Origin: Phycisphaerales bacterium
GTDB taxonomy: Bacteria > Planctomycetota > Phycisphaerae > Phycisphaerales > UBA1924
DNA: 64,000 nt
NCBI GenBank assembly: GCA_028289195.1
Contig: JANQQR010000002.1
Location: 186,001-250,000 of the forward strand
Direction: 5' to 3'
Positions 9,699 to 18,188 of the stretch are shown here, in pieces. Each line of letters starts with the position of its first letter. Positions within the stretch are counted from its first letter, which is position 1. The position numbers and the translations under genes were made by a program. The notes beneath the pieces are model-generated. The model worked only from the letters and a program-made list of their open reading frames with translations. It had not been told where the DNA came from and searched no databases.

Positions 9699-9982
9699 CG
9701 GTCGCCCCCCTCACCCTCGCGCTCATCGACACCGTACCGTCGGTCCAGCCGGTTCATCAACAGCACGTAGACAAAGATGATCGCCACGAAGACGTAGATC
9801 GATCCCTGCTGGGCGAACCAGAAGCCCAGCTTGAATCCGCCGAGGCGCCACCGGTCGAGTTCGTCAACGAACAGGATTCCGCAGCCGAACGAAACGACGA
9901 ACCAGACGACGAGCAGGAGCTCGACGTACAAGAGGTTCCGCCGCCAGTAGCGTGTTCTGGATTGGGGCTCCGGTTCGGCCAT
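9695..9982 (-). CDS. DUF4212 sodium/substrate symporter small subunit
   Basis: A 95-aa membrane protein with two hydrophobic helices (about residues 20-40 and 53-75) and the RYWRRNLLYVELLLVVWFVVSFG motif region of DUF4212. FKLGFWFAQQGSIYVFV is the second conserved block. ATG 9982 is preferred; a TTG at 9988 would add two residues. It overlaps the symporter large subunit by 4 bp, so the two are coupled and likely form one transporter complex. Confidence 0.93.
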   Translation of the reverse strand: MAEPEPQSRTRYWRRNLLYVELLLVVWFVVSFGCGILFVDELDRWRLGGFKLGFWFAQQGSIYVFVAIIFVYVLLMNRLDRRYGVDEREGEGGDR

Positions 9983-10276
9983 GACCAATCGTCTCCTGAG
10001 TCCCGCGCGGGGTGGAAGCCGTCACGCCGGCAAAGGTACCGCGCCCCGACGGAACAGAGTGCGGAAGGCTCTCATGGGAGCATCATCGATTGGCGGGATG
10101 CACGCTCATGAGAGTCTTGGCGGTGTTGCAGATTCTCTGGCGCGGCGGCCCGTGCAACGCGCTCCGTCGTGTTGGCTGCTCCGGAACCGCAGCGGTCAGG
10201 GAGGCCAGCGATCGGCTATCCTCATAGCTCGGTGCCCGCGATGGTTTTGGTGGGCCTGAAGGGAACTCTGACGTTC

Positions 10277-12508
10277 ATGAGTATCGAGACGGGTCAGGCG
10301 CTCGGGCCATTCGAGATTGTGTCGCTCCTCGGCGCGGGGGGCATGGGCGAGGTCTATCGGGCGCGGGACTCTCGTCTCGGGCGCGACGTGGCCCTGAAGG
10401 TCATCGCCGAGCGATTCGGCGAGGACGAAGCGGCGCTGGAGCGATTCCGGCGTGAGGGGCGGGCTGTCGCTGCGCTGACCCACCCGAACATCAGGGCGAT
10501 CTTCGACATCGGTGAGTCCGATGGCAGGACGTACGCCGTGATGGAACTTCTGGAAGGACAGGCTCTCGACGAGCGTATCCAGGCCGGCGCGATGGACTGG
10601 CGATCGGCGGTGTCGATGATGGTCCCGGTATGCGAGGGGCTCGCGGCCGCACACTCCAAGGGGATCGTGCACCGAGACATCAAGCCGGCCAACATCTTCG
10701 TGACCGACGACGGGCACGCGAAGATCCTCGACTTCGGGATCGCGCGCCTGACCGAAGCGGGCTCCGGCGGCCCCTCGGGAGAGACGCTCGCGACGGTCGC
10801 GACGCAGGCCGGGACATCCCTCGGCACCGTGCAGTACATGTCGCCCGAGCAGGTCCGCGGCGAGCGGGCCGACGTCCGCTCGGATGTCTTCTCTGTCGGG
10901 TGCACGCTTTATGAGATGCTGACCCAGAGCCGCCTGTTCGAGCGGGGGTCCGTCGCGGAGACGATGGCCGCGATCATGAACGACGAGGCGCTCCCGGAGA
11001 TCGAGCGCCGCGTGAACGGCCCGCGCGAACTCCAGCGGATCATCGCCCACTGCCTCGAGAAGAGCCCGGTGCGGCGGTTCCAGTCGGCCCGCGACATCGC
11101 CTTCGCGCTCCAGGGCGTGACCGAGACGGATCAGACACCCTCGCTCGGCTCCAAGTCCGGCGGTTTCGGCACGCAGAAGGTCAACCCCTCGGTCGCGGTC
11201 CTGCCGTTCGCGAACATGAGCGCCGACAAGGAGAACGAGTACTTCTCCGACGGCCTCGCCGAAGAACTGCTGAACAACCTGACAAAGATCCATGACCTGC
11301 AGGTCGCGTCGCGCACTTCATCGTTCGCGTTCAAGGGGCGGAACGAGGACATCCGCACGATCGCCGAGCGCCTGAACGTGCAGCACATCCTCGAGGGCAG
11401 CGTCCGGCGCGCCGGGAACCGGCTCCGTGTGACGGCCCAGCTCGTCAACGCCGCGGACGGTTACCACCTGTGGTCCGAGACCTACGACCGCACGATGGAG
11501 GACGTCTTCGCGGTGCAGGACGAGATCGCCCAATCGATCTCCAAGGCCCTGCGCGTGGTTCTCACCGAGAAGGAGAAGGACCAGCTCTCGCGCCTGCCGA
11601 CGAACAACATCGCGGCGTACGACCTCTATCTCAAGGGCCGCCAGCTGATCAGCGAGTGGGGGGGCGACGGCCTGCGCAAGGCGCGCCGCCTTTTCCGGCG
11701 CGCGACAGAGTTGGACGAGAACTTTGCCCTGGCCTTCGCCGGGCTGGCCGACGCCTGCTCGCAGTTGTACATCTTCTGCGAGTCCCACCCCGACTACGCC
11801 CGCGAAGCAGAGGAGGCGAGCCAGAAGGCGTTGCGTCTCCAGCCGGATCTCCCCGAGGCGCACGTCTCGCGGGGGACGGCGCTGGCGCTGACCAAGCAGT
11901 ACGAGGAGTCGCTCCGGGAATTCGACCTCGCGGTGAAATCCAACCCCGATCACTCCGAGGCGCACTACTACCTCGGGCGATCGCTGTTCGGGCAGGGCAA
12001 GTTCGAGGAGGCGGCCCGCGCGTTCGAGCGCGCCTGCGATCTCAACCCCGACGACGTGCAGGCGCCCTCGGTGCTCGCCATGTGCTACGAGCGGATGGAC
12101 GACCCCCAGCGCACCGAGATCGCGCGCCGTCGTACGGTCGCCGCGGCGGAGCGATACCTGGAGCTCGTCCCCGACGATCCCCGCGCGCTGTATCTGGCCG
12201 CGATCGACCTGATCGCGCTGGGCGAGACCGACAAGGGCCTCGGGTGGGCCGAACGCGCGCTGGCGCTCAAGCCGAACGAGCAGATCGTGTGCTACAACGT
12301 CGCGTGCGCCCACGCCACGCTCGGCAACACGGATCGCGCGATCCAGCTCCTGGAACGAACGGTCCTGAGCGCGGGCTACGGCGTGCGCGAGTGGATCGAG
12401 AAGGATCCGGATCTGGACTCTCTCCGCGAGGATCCGAGGTTTATCGCGCTCCTGAAGCTGCTCGACGATCGCGAAGAGATGCGCCGGGCGCAGCTCGAGG
12501 GCGAATAG
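10277..12508 (+). CDS. Ser/Thr protein kinase with TolB-like and TPR regions
   Basis: A 743-aa protein. Residues 10-275 are a complete Hanks-type kinase: Gly loop GAGGMGEV (19-26), Lys41, HRDIKPAN (132-139), DFG (152-154) and the MSPEQ activation-loop end. Residues 300-430 match the TolB_N-like domain found in CadC/adenylate-cyclase-type regulators (VAVLPFANMS, LEGSVRRAGNRLRVTAQL). Residues 450-735 are TPR-like helical repeats. No membrane helix is seen, so it is likely cytoplasmic. Start ATG 10277 was chosen because the kinase domain begins right after it; an upstream in-frame ATG near 10241 would add a non-conserved leader. It lies just beside the envelope-machine locus but on the opposite strand. 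Confidence 0.92.
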   Translation: MSIETGQALGPFEIVSLLGAGGMGEVYRARDSRLGRDVALKVIAERFGEDEAALERFRREGRAVAALTHPNIRAIFDIGESDGRTYAVMELLEGQALDERIQAGAMDWRSAVSMMVPVCEGLAAAHSKGIVHRDIKPANIFVTDDGHAKILDFGIARLTEAGSGGPSGETLATVATQAGTSLGTVQYMSPEQVRGERADVRSDVFSVGCTLYEMLTQSRLFERGSVAETMAAIMNDEALPEIERRVNGPRELQRIIAHCLEKSPVRRFQSARDIAFALQGVTETDQTPSLGSKSGGFGTQKVNPSVAVLPFANMSADKENEYFSDGLAEELLNNLTKIHDLQVASRTSSFAFKGRNEDIRTIAERLNVQHILEGSVRRAGNRLRVTAQLVNAADGYHLWSETYDRTMEDVFAVQDEIAQSISKALRVVLTEKEKDQLSRLPTNNIAAYDLYLKGRQLISEWGGDGLRKARRLFRRATELDENFALAFAGLADACSQLYIFCESHPDYAREAEEASQKALRLQPDLPEAHVSRGTALALTKQYEESLREFDLAVKSNPDHSEAHYYLGRSLFGQGKFEEAARAFERACDLNPDDVQAPSVLAMCYERMDDPQRTEIARRRTVAAAERYLELVPDDPRALYLAAIDLIALGETDKGLGWAERALALKPNEQIVCYNVACAHATLGNTDRAIQLLERTVLSAGYGVREWIEKDPDLDSLREDPRFIALLKLLDDREEMRRAQLEGE

Positions 12509-12541
12509 ATCGCGACTCCGGTGGCCGGCGGGGCACCCGCC

Positions 12542-13477
12542 TCATTGTCCGCCCGCTTTGCCCTCACCGAGACGGTCGGCGAGCTTCTCGGTGAAGCTTC
12601 CCAGAGAATCCGATGCCCGAAGCAGGCGTTCACGGATCAGGTCGTAGTCCACTTCCTGGCGAGGGGCCGACGATGCGACCGCCTCAGGCGGCTCAGGCGC
12701 GGGGTCGCGGGGGCTTGCGTCATCCGCCGCCGGCGCTGAACGACGGTTCTCGGGGGTGTCTGCAGGTTTCGGCCCGTTCGTTCGGCGCGCGAGCGGAGCC
12801 CGTTTCTCCTTCGGGGGCGTGACTCTGCCGCCCACTCGCCGCTCGATCATGCTGTCGAGCCACGCGTCGCCCCCGGAACGCCAGCCGCCCTCGGGCGCCG
12901 GGCCCAGCGAGAGGCGGGCGCCCCAATAGTCGGCTTCTAGATAGCGGAGCGAGGCGATCATGAATCCGAGGTCCGGATCGTCCCGGTGCCGGGCGCTCGA
13001 TCGCTCGAACTCTGAGCGGAGGGCGCGGACAACCTTGAGTGCCCGCGGGCCGAGACGCAGGGCTGCGACATCGAGGGCACGCGTGCTCCACGCCCGGCGC
13101 ATCTCCGTAATCGCGCCCCACCTGTCGCCGGACGCCCCGGCGCTGAGCGCGAGCCCCACCATGAGCGCTCCGTCTTCGGGGCCACGATCAGCCTCGGCCT
13201 CGAATCGGCGCAGGGCGCGGCGCGCCTCGCCCTTTTCGAGCAGGCTCCATGCGACCGCGCGATTGCGCTGCGAGTCACGGGCCGGTTCGTGGCAGTCCGG
13301 AGCGGGAGGAGGCACATAGCGGGCGCGCGCACGGTTGCCGCCACCCCAGATGTCCCAAGAGGGGGCGCCGAGCCAACCGACATCGCAGCCGGCGATGAGG
13401 AGAGCCCCCGCGATGGCTGCCGTGGTAAGCGTGCGCCGCACCAGCCCGATCGCCCGATTGTTGTTCGTATCGATCAC
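12542..13477 (-). CDS. Lipoprotein with TPR-like region and C-terminal shared helix
   Basis: A 311-aa protein with signal peptide and lipobox IAGC (Cys31), then a helical TPR-like segment (about 75-175). A low-complexity Pro/Ala/basic stretch follows (225-275), then a C-terminal helix beginning VDYDLIRERLL. That helix resembles the C-terminus of the product of the upstream gene, which begins IDYASLNEELR. It is the last of eight genes in a minus-strand operon with ExbB/ExbD/TonB-like proteins, and its start overlaps the preceding stop (ATGA). I recognise no named family; a periplasmic, lipid-anchored partner of the ExbBD-like motor is inferred from context. Confidence 0.82.
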   Translation of the reverse strand: MIDTNNNRAIGLVRRTLTTAAIAGALLIAGCDVGWLGAPSWDIWGGGNRARARYVPPPAPDCHEPARDSQRNRAVAWSLLEKGEARRALRRFEAEADRGPEDGALMVGLALSAGASGDRWGAITEMRRAWSTRALDVAALRLGPRALKVVRALRSEFERSSARHRDDPDLGFMIASLRYLEADYWGARLSLGPAPEGGWRSGGDAWLDSMIERRVGGRVTPPKEKRAPLARRTNGPKPADTPENRRSAPAADDASPRDPAPEPPEAVASSAPRQEVDYDLIRERLLRASDSLGSFTEKLADRLGEGKAGGQ

Positions 13478-14067
13478 GATGACTCTCCCGCGAGGCGCTC
13501 GGCATCGGCGTCCTCTGATTCGTTCTGGGGTTGTGGCGCTTCCTTCACGCGATCCGGCGCGCCGTTCGCGCGGGAACCGCCCATCGCTTCCCGAAGCTTG
13601 GCGTTGAAACGGTCGAGCGCGTCGGCCATCTCGCGGAGTTCCTCGTTGAGCGAGGCGTAGTCGATGCCCCCGCTCGGCGCGGATCCCTGCTGGACTGCAG
13701 CGCCCGTCACCTCTCCCGGCGTGTCATCGTTCGGCTCCGGAGTTGCCTCGAACGCAGCCACCTCAACCGAGTCGCTGGGAGGGACGGATCCCTCGGCGGC
13801 GTCCCCTTTCGCGTCGGGTTCGACGGTCCCGTCGGCGGGCGGAGCGGCCAGCGCCGGTGCATCATGCGCGTCGGGGCTCGCTCCTAGTTGGACGCGGTCC
13901 GGCGATGTGCTCAAGGCCGTGCCGGCGGATCTCAGAAGCGAACCGGCGCCGTCTACCCAGACCGATCCGTGTTCCCAGGGCACGCGCGACCCTCCGAGCG
14001 CCAAAGCCACGCCGATTCCCACCAGCGCGAGTCCGCCGGTGCCGCGTGCGACGAGTCCTCTATTCAT
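13474..14067 (-). CDS. Membrane-anchored Pro/Ala-rich protein with C-terminal helix
   Basis: A 197-aa protein with one N-terminal membrane helix (about residues 10-28, Gly/Ala/Leu-rich). A long disordered acidic linker follows, then a C-terminal helix at about 143-170 (IDYASLNEELREMADALDRF). The helix pattern is [VI]DY, hydrophobic heptads, D.L..F..KL, and it recurs in the next gene's product. It overlaps both neighbours by 4 bp (ATGA). Function unknown; the layout (membrane anchor, linker, short docking helix) suggests a scaffold reaching into the periplasm. Confidence 0.78.
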   Translation of the reverse strand: MNRGLVARGTGGLALVGIGVALALGGSRVPWEHGSVWVDGAGSLLRSAGTALSTSPDRVQLGASPDAHDAPALAAPPADGTVEPDAKGDAAEGSVPPSDSVEVAAFEATPEPNDDTPGEVTGAAVQQGSAPSGGIDYASLNEELREMADALDRFNAKLREAMGGSRANGAPDRVKEAPQPQNESEDADAERLAGESS

Positions 14068-14897
14068 TTCGAATCCCTCCGCACTTGAACGCGCGTGACC
14101 TCGAACCCGATCCGAGGACCATTGGACGTGAACCGCCCTCCGAAACGCCGCACGTCCTCCATGGCCAGGCCGCGTCCGAACGCCGTCGTGAGTTGCGCGG
14201 ATTCGAGCAGGCGCTCGACCCCGGATGGCAGGAGCACCACCAGGCGTTCGCCGGGGCCGAGCCCTGCGCCGCGGCGCGCTCCGCGGAACGCCGGGACCTC
14301 GTCCACGACTCGGAGGCGGTTCGAATACCGGACCCCAGGCTCCGCGCGGAACGGCTCACGTCGCCACGCGCATCCATCCCAGCGGATCTCGGCGCTGATC
14401 CGCGATCGCTGCTCGGTTCCGCCCAGGATCGCGAGCTTCAGGTCGCCCTTACGCAGGGTCTCCTTGGCCGTGTCCTCGCTGCCCCAGTCGATGCGGAGTT
14501 CCGGTATCGGCGACACGTCGGGCGACTCCGGTGTTCCCGCGAGGTCACCGGGTTCGACGAACTCCGATGGAGCGGCGACAGGTTCGACGACGCGTTCGAG
14601 CGGTGCGGGCGCCGGTTCCGCGGGTGCACGCTCGCGCCGCTGCTGCAGCTGCTGCTGTGTGGGATCAGGCTCCGCGTAGGGCTCAGGCGGTGGTGGATCG
14701 GATGGCAACGCGGGGTCAGAGGCTCTCAATGGCTCCGGCTCTGTCCGGTTCTGAATCTCGACCACCTCCGCCCGAAGGACCTGGGCGATCGCATCGGCGC
14801 GTGGGCGGACCGGCCCGGCGCAGCGGAACAGCGCCAGGTGCAGCGCCCCCGACAAGACCAGCCCGATGATTAGCGCGATGCGAGACATACGACTCAT
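14064..14897 (-). CDS. TonB-like protein
   Basis: A 277-aa protein with an N-terminal signal-anchor (about residues 5-23: IALIIGLVLSGALHLALF). A proline/glutamate-rich spacer follows (about 45-120, DPPPPEPYAEPDP), as in TonB/TolA, then a C-terminal domain of about 130 residues with no close match that I recognise to canonical TonB_C. ATG 14897 overlaps the ExbD stop (ATGA). An alternative frame extension to 14996 only overlaps ExbD. Position directly after exbB and exbD is the classical exbB-exbD-tonB order. It probably transduces proton-motive energy across the periplasm; the outer-membrane partner is unknown. Confidence 0.85.
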   Translation of the reverse strand: MSRMSRIALIIGLVLSGALHLALFRCAGPVRPRADAIAQVLRAEVVEIQNRTEPEPLRASDPALPSDPPPPEPYAEPDPTQQQLQQRRERAPAEPAPAPLERVVEPVAAPSEFVEPGDLAGTPESPDVSPIPELRIDWGSEDTAKETLRKGDLKLAILGGTEQRSRISAEIRWDGCAWRREPFRAEPGVRYSNRLRVVDEVPAFRGARRGAGLGPGERLVVLLPSGVERLLESAQLTTAFGRGLAMEDVRRFGGRFTSNGPRIGFEVTRVQVRRDSK

Positions 14898-15295
14898 GCT
14901 CCCGGTTCGGACTCGATGGATGCGAGGTCCCGCAGCGATCCTTCCGGAGCGACGCCGAGGCTTACCTCGAACCCGAGCGATTCGAGCTCCGACCACACGG
15001 TCATCACGCGCTCATGGCTCACCCGGGCACGGCGCGCCACGAGCAGCACCGGCTCGTCGAACCCGATCGAGCGCCCCAGCGACTCCGTGCCGGCAAATCG
15101 CTCGCCGTCGAGTTCGAGACCGTTCTCTCCGACAACCACAAGCCGGACTTCGTCGGCGCGCAGGCTTGACGCGCCGCCACTGCCGACTTCCGCGGGTGAC
15201 AGTTCGAGCGCGTCGAGCTGAATCGACTGGGACAGCATCACGATCGAGCCCAGCAGGAGAATGAAAAGCACATCGACGAAGCTCCGGTAGTTCAA
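14894..15295 (-). CDS. ExbD/TolR-family biopolymer transport protein
   Basis: A 133-aa protein with a single membrane helix and the essential Asp within FVDVLFILLLGSIVML, as in ExbD/TolR, then a periplasmic domain ending in a segment on SHERVMTVWSELESLGF, typical of the TolR fold. The start is TTG at 15295, overlapping the ExbB stop (TTGA). No ATG/GTG lies in a sensible place, and the cytoplasmic N-terminus is only about five residues, shorter than usual. It forms the proton channel with the neighbouring ExbB. Confidence 0.88.
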   Translation of the reverse strand: MNYRSFVDVLFILLLGSIVMLSQSIQLDALELSPAEVGSGGASSLRADEVRLVVVGENGLELDGERFAGTESLGRSIGFDEPVLLVARRARVSHERVMTVWSELESLGFEVSLGVAPEGSLRDLASIESEPGA

Positions 15296-15690
15296 CGCCG
15301 TCCCCCTTCCGGCACCCGGCCGACGATGTCCAGCGCAAAGCCCGACGCCGAAGCCACGATCGCGATCCCCAGTCCGAAAATCGTCGTGACGATCGCGACT
15401 CCGAGACCGGCGCTCATCGCTCCGACATCCAGCCGGCCTGAGACCGCGCCGAGGCTGTCGGCCACACCGACGACCGTGCCGAGGAGACCGATGCTTGGGG
15501 GGACGTCCGTGAAGAACGGCAGCACCCGCCGGTGAGAGGACAGACGCTCGCTTGACAGCCTCCGGCGGAGCAGGCGCTTCCCGATGAGGACGGTCAACGC
15601 CCGCTCGAACAGCACCGCGCCCAGCAACACCGAGCACGCAAGCAATGGCCACATGAGGGGCCCGCCCATTTCCATGTACCGCCAGAGCAC
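15292..15690 (-). CDS. MotA/TolQ/ExbB proton channel family protein (short)
   Basis: A 132-aa inner-membrane protein, shorter than typical ExbB (about 240 aa) but with the core of the family. It has a first helix (PLMWPLLACSVLLGAVLFERALTV), a cytoplasmic basic segment, then PPSIGLLGTVVGVADSLGAV and a final helix pair (GLGVAIVTTIFGLGIAIVASASGF). It precedes exbD with a 4-bp overlap. It probably forms the pentameric part of a proton-driven motor. Confidence 0.9.
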   Translation of the reverse strand: MLWRYMEMGGPLMWPLLACSVLLGAVLFERALTVLIGKRLLRRRLSSERLSSHRRVLPFFTDVPPSIGLLGTVVGVADSLGAVSGRLDVGAMSAGLGVAIVTTIFGLGIAIVASASGFALDIVGRVPEGGRR

Positions 15691-15703
15691 CGCGCGCCTC
15701 CGA

Positions 15704-16234
15704 TCAGTCGTCGAGCTCGAGGAACTCGCCGAACTCGAGCGACATCAGGAATTGGTCCGCGTCGGAACGCATCTGCGCCATCGCCCGACTGCGCCCGCGC
15801 GCCAGGGAGCGTTGAGCGGCGGCGTCGTCATCCTTGACGCGCTCCGGGTCGATGCGCACGGGCTGCTCACCGGGCAGCGCGGGGATCGGCAGCTCGTATC
15901 GCGTCGCCAGGATCTCGAGGCGAAGCGTGACCAGGTCGAGCCGGTCCTCGGTGTTCACCTGCCGGGCGTGGAGGTCGATGGGCTCCTCGCCCCGCTTGAT
16001 CGCGTCGGCCGCCTGGCGATCCAGGCGTTGGAGCTCTCGGTGCAGGGTGTCGCGCTCACGCACGAGCTTGAATACCTCGGCGCGTTCCTCGGCGCTGGCG
16101 GCTTGCCCGAGCGCCGACCCGGCCGAGCCGGCAGCGATAGCGATGGCGAGCATCGCAGCGGCTACTCGACGCGCGGATTGGATCATGCTCGTGGGCGCCC
16201 TCCTGGTCTTTCGTTGGATGTTCGGAAACGTCAT
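15704..16234 (-). CDS. Secreted coiled-coil protein
   Basis: A 176-aa protein with a signal peptide or anchor (hydrophobic stretch about residues 25-43) and a charged helical region (about 48-110: EERAEVFKLVRERDTLHRELQRLDR) likely to form a coiled coil. The upstream overlap is 4 bp; the gap to exbB is 13 bp. A secreted coiled-coil protein just ahead of ExbB is also seen in DUF3450-ExbB-ExbD-TonB clusters of other bacteria, but I cannot claim homology to DUF3450. Function unknown. Confidence 0.8.
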   Translation of the reverse strand: MTFPNIQRKTRRAPTSMIQSARRVAAAMLAIAIAAGSAGSALGQAASAEERAEVFKLVRERDTLHRELQRLDRQAADAIKRGEEPIDLHARQVNTEDRLDLVTLRLEILATRYELPIPALPGEQPVRIDPERVKDDDAAAQRSLARGRSRAMAQMRSDADQFLMSLEFGEFLELDD

Positions 16235-17283
16235 CGCTCACCTCCCTCGTCAGCCGTTAGGCGCCGCATCCGGCGTTCCAATTCGTCATCGCTCTGCGCC
16301 GACATCACTGCACCGTCGCCGGGGCCAACGACGTCGCCTTCGAGGGGGGCCAGCGAGTCGATCTGCGCAGACAGATCGATCATCCGCCCCTCCAGCGCCT
16401 GCTGGACGGACTCATTGAACAACCCGAGCCTGTTCTGCAGGTCACCCATGCTCGCCACGAATCCGGACATGCCCTCGCCGGCGTGCTGTGCGCCCCGCAC
16501 CACGCTCAGTAACTCGGAGGCCCCGTCGACCGTCTCCATGAGCGAGATGTAGTCGCGGAGGTTGAGCGAGGTGGCTTCGAGCTGCGCGAACAGCACCTCG
16601 CTGCCCATCAGCACCTGCTGGTGAGCGAGCGCCGCCTCGTCGAGCACATGAAGAACGTTCATCCACAGCTTGCGCTGGTCGGGCGAGAGCTGCTGGGCCA
16701 TCATCTTGATCCGCGCCAGATTCCGCACCGTTCGGTAGTGCGCCGTGAGCCGCTTCTTCCTGGTGGGATCGCGCTCGGCGGTGATGCGCCCGGCGATGTT
16801 GTCGAGCGTGGCTTCTGTCTGGGCATCGAGCGTCGGTGCGCCCTCGAGTTGCGAGCGCGTGTTCATGGCGACGGCGCGGGCGAGCCGCAGGCGAACCTTG
16901 CCGGTTTGCTCGGTCAGCGTCTCCTGGCCGGCCCAGATCGGTTCGAGCACGCGTTCGCGGACGAGCAGAACCCCCTCGATCGCCGCGGAAGCCGTCTGCA
17001 CGGCCTCGTTGGTGCGCCCTTCGTCGAGCATCCGCTCGGCTTCCTGTATCCGCGTCGTGAACACCTCGAAGCTCTGGCTCATCTCCGCCTGCAGCGGCGA
17101 AACCGACGACTCCATTGCTTCAACCACCTGCCCGAAGTCGAAGCCCTCGAAGGTGTTCGAGCCGGTGGAGGCCGGCGAACCACGGTTCTCACCGCCGCCC
17201 GTTTGGGCCAGGCAGCATGCCGACGAGAGGCCCACGGCCGCTGCGCACACGAGTCGCGCCCGATCATTGAGTGTTCGCTTCAT
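16231..17283 (-). CDS. Secreted helical protein, function unknown
   Basis: A 350-aa protein with an N-terminal signal peptide (about residues 1-26, ending SSACCLAQ; the paired Cys could also act as a lipobox). The mature part is almost entirely alpha-helical (FEVFTTRIQEAERMLDEG; RKLWMNVLHVLDEAALAHQQ). No recognisable catalytic motif. It overlaps both neighbours by 4 bp. The helical build suggests a periplasmic structural part of the ExbBD-associated assembly. Confidence 0.8.
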   Translation of the reverse strand: MKRTLNDRARLVCAAAVGLSSACCLAQTGGGENRGSPASTGSNTFEGFDFGQVVEAMESSVSPLQAEMSQSFEVFTTRIQEAERMLDEGRTNEAVQTASAAIEGVLLVRERVLEPIWAGQETLTEQTGKVRLRLARAVAMNTRSQLEGAPTLDAQTEATLDNIAGRITAERDPTRKKRLTAHYRTVRNLARIKMMAQQLSPDQRKLWMNVLHVLDEAALAHQQVLMGSEVLFAQLEATSLNLRDYISLMETVDGASELLSVVRGAQHAGEGMSGFVASMGDLQNRLGLFNESVQQALEGRMIDLSAQIDSLAPLEGDVVGPGDGAVMSAQSDDELERRMRRLTADEGGER

Positions 17284-17723
17284 CGCGCTCCCTCCCTGCT
17301 GGCAACGGCCTGCGGCGCCGCCGGGAGATCGATACCGATGAGGCGTGCGCTCGCTCGAACCTCACGCTGCAGCGCGGGGTCCTCGATCCGGGACCACGCG
17401 TCCCGGGTAGCCTCGACATCTCCCGCCCGCAACGCCTCGGCGCCGGCGATCACGTGTTCCAGGCTCTCGACTTTCAGTTCCGCTTCGGCGCCGACAGCGC
17501 GCTCGCGGGCAGCGTCGACGTGCTCGGTCGCTTGTTCCAGATCAGAGCGATTGATGGCCTCGCACGCGAGAACGAGGCGGTCGCGAAACTCGGCGCGGAT
17601 GGCGTCGTTCCGCTCGTTCTTCGACCGCGCGGACGCGCAGCCGAGGGGCGCCAATGCGACAGCGACCAGCGCGACAGGCACAGCCCATCCGCGCACGCCT
17701 CGGCGAGAGTGCAGTGCAGACAT
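17280..17723 (-). CDS. Small lipoprotein, first gene of the ExbBD operon
   Basis: A 147-aa lipoprotein with signal peptide and lipobox APLGC (Cys29), followed by helical hairpin repeats of TPR-like type (about 40-135). ATG 17723 is the start that gives a proper signal peptide; a frame extension to 17921 adds an unconserved leader. It overlaps the next gene (ATGA). Probably a periplasmic-face lipoprotein of the same assembly. Confidence 0.8.
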   Translation of the reverse strand: MSALHSRRGVRGWAVPVALVAVALAPLGCASARSKNERNDAIRAEFRDRLVLACEAINRSDLEQATEHVDAARERAVGAEAELKVESLEHVIAGAEALRAGDVEATRDAWSRIEDPALQREVRASARLIGIDLPAAPQAVASREGAR

Positions 17724-18188
17724 GACAAGATTCTCCACGGGATGCCGAACGCATCGGCGGCAGCCGTTCACCCGCGATGGCTTGCTGAGTTGGGTTTTCG
17801 GACTATGCCAGCGGGACCAACAGGTTTCTTCGACCTGGAATCTGTGGTCGAAACGACGAGGTCCCTCTCGCGCCCGCGTGGACAGGCGCAACCCCGGGGA
17901 CGTGATACACACGTCTTCCAACGATTACTATGGCCAGTCCGGGGCAGGGATTCAAGTCCGCGGTGCGAACTTTGGTTTTTTTCGGTCGCTGACGGCGCGG
18001 GCCGGCACGCCCTTCGATCTCGGATGGTGGCCGGGCGACATCGCGAGGCGATGTTCTCGCAGGTGATCTCCCGCGGCTCGCGCTCGGACGGAAACGGTTG
18101 CTGTTCCTCCGAAACACGGGGCTGGTTCCCTAGGATGTTCGGCAAGCGTCGAGGGCCAACGCCCGAGCACCCGATCTCAGGAAGGTCT
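17724..18188. other. Divergent intergenic region between the two envelope-machine operons
   Basis: A 465-bp stretch between the start of the minus-strand ExbBD operon (17723) and the start of the plus-strand operon (18189). It must hold the promoters of both. I see no convincing -35/-10 pair, no gene with coding character and no RNA gene. A T-run at about 17982-17989 is the only AT-rich spot. Confidence 0.5.

Noticed and set aside
6732..9770. 1012-codon plus-strand frame
   Set aside because: Antisense of the GH17 and symporter genes; rich in Arg/Asp/His without domains.
9989..10276. Small frames between the symporter and the kinase gene
   Set aside because: No start with ribosome-binding site, no signal peptide or domain; reads as promoter region.
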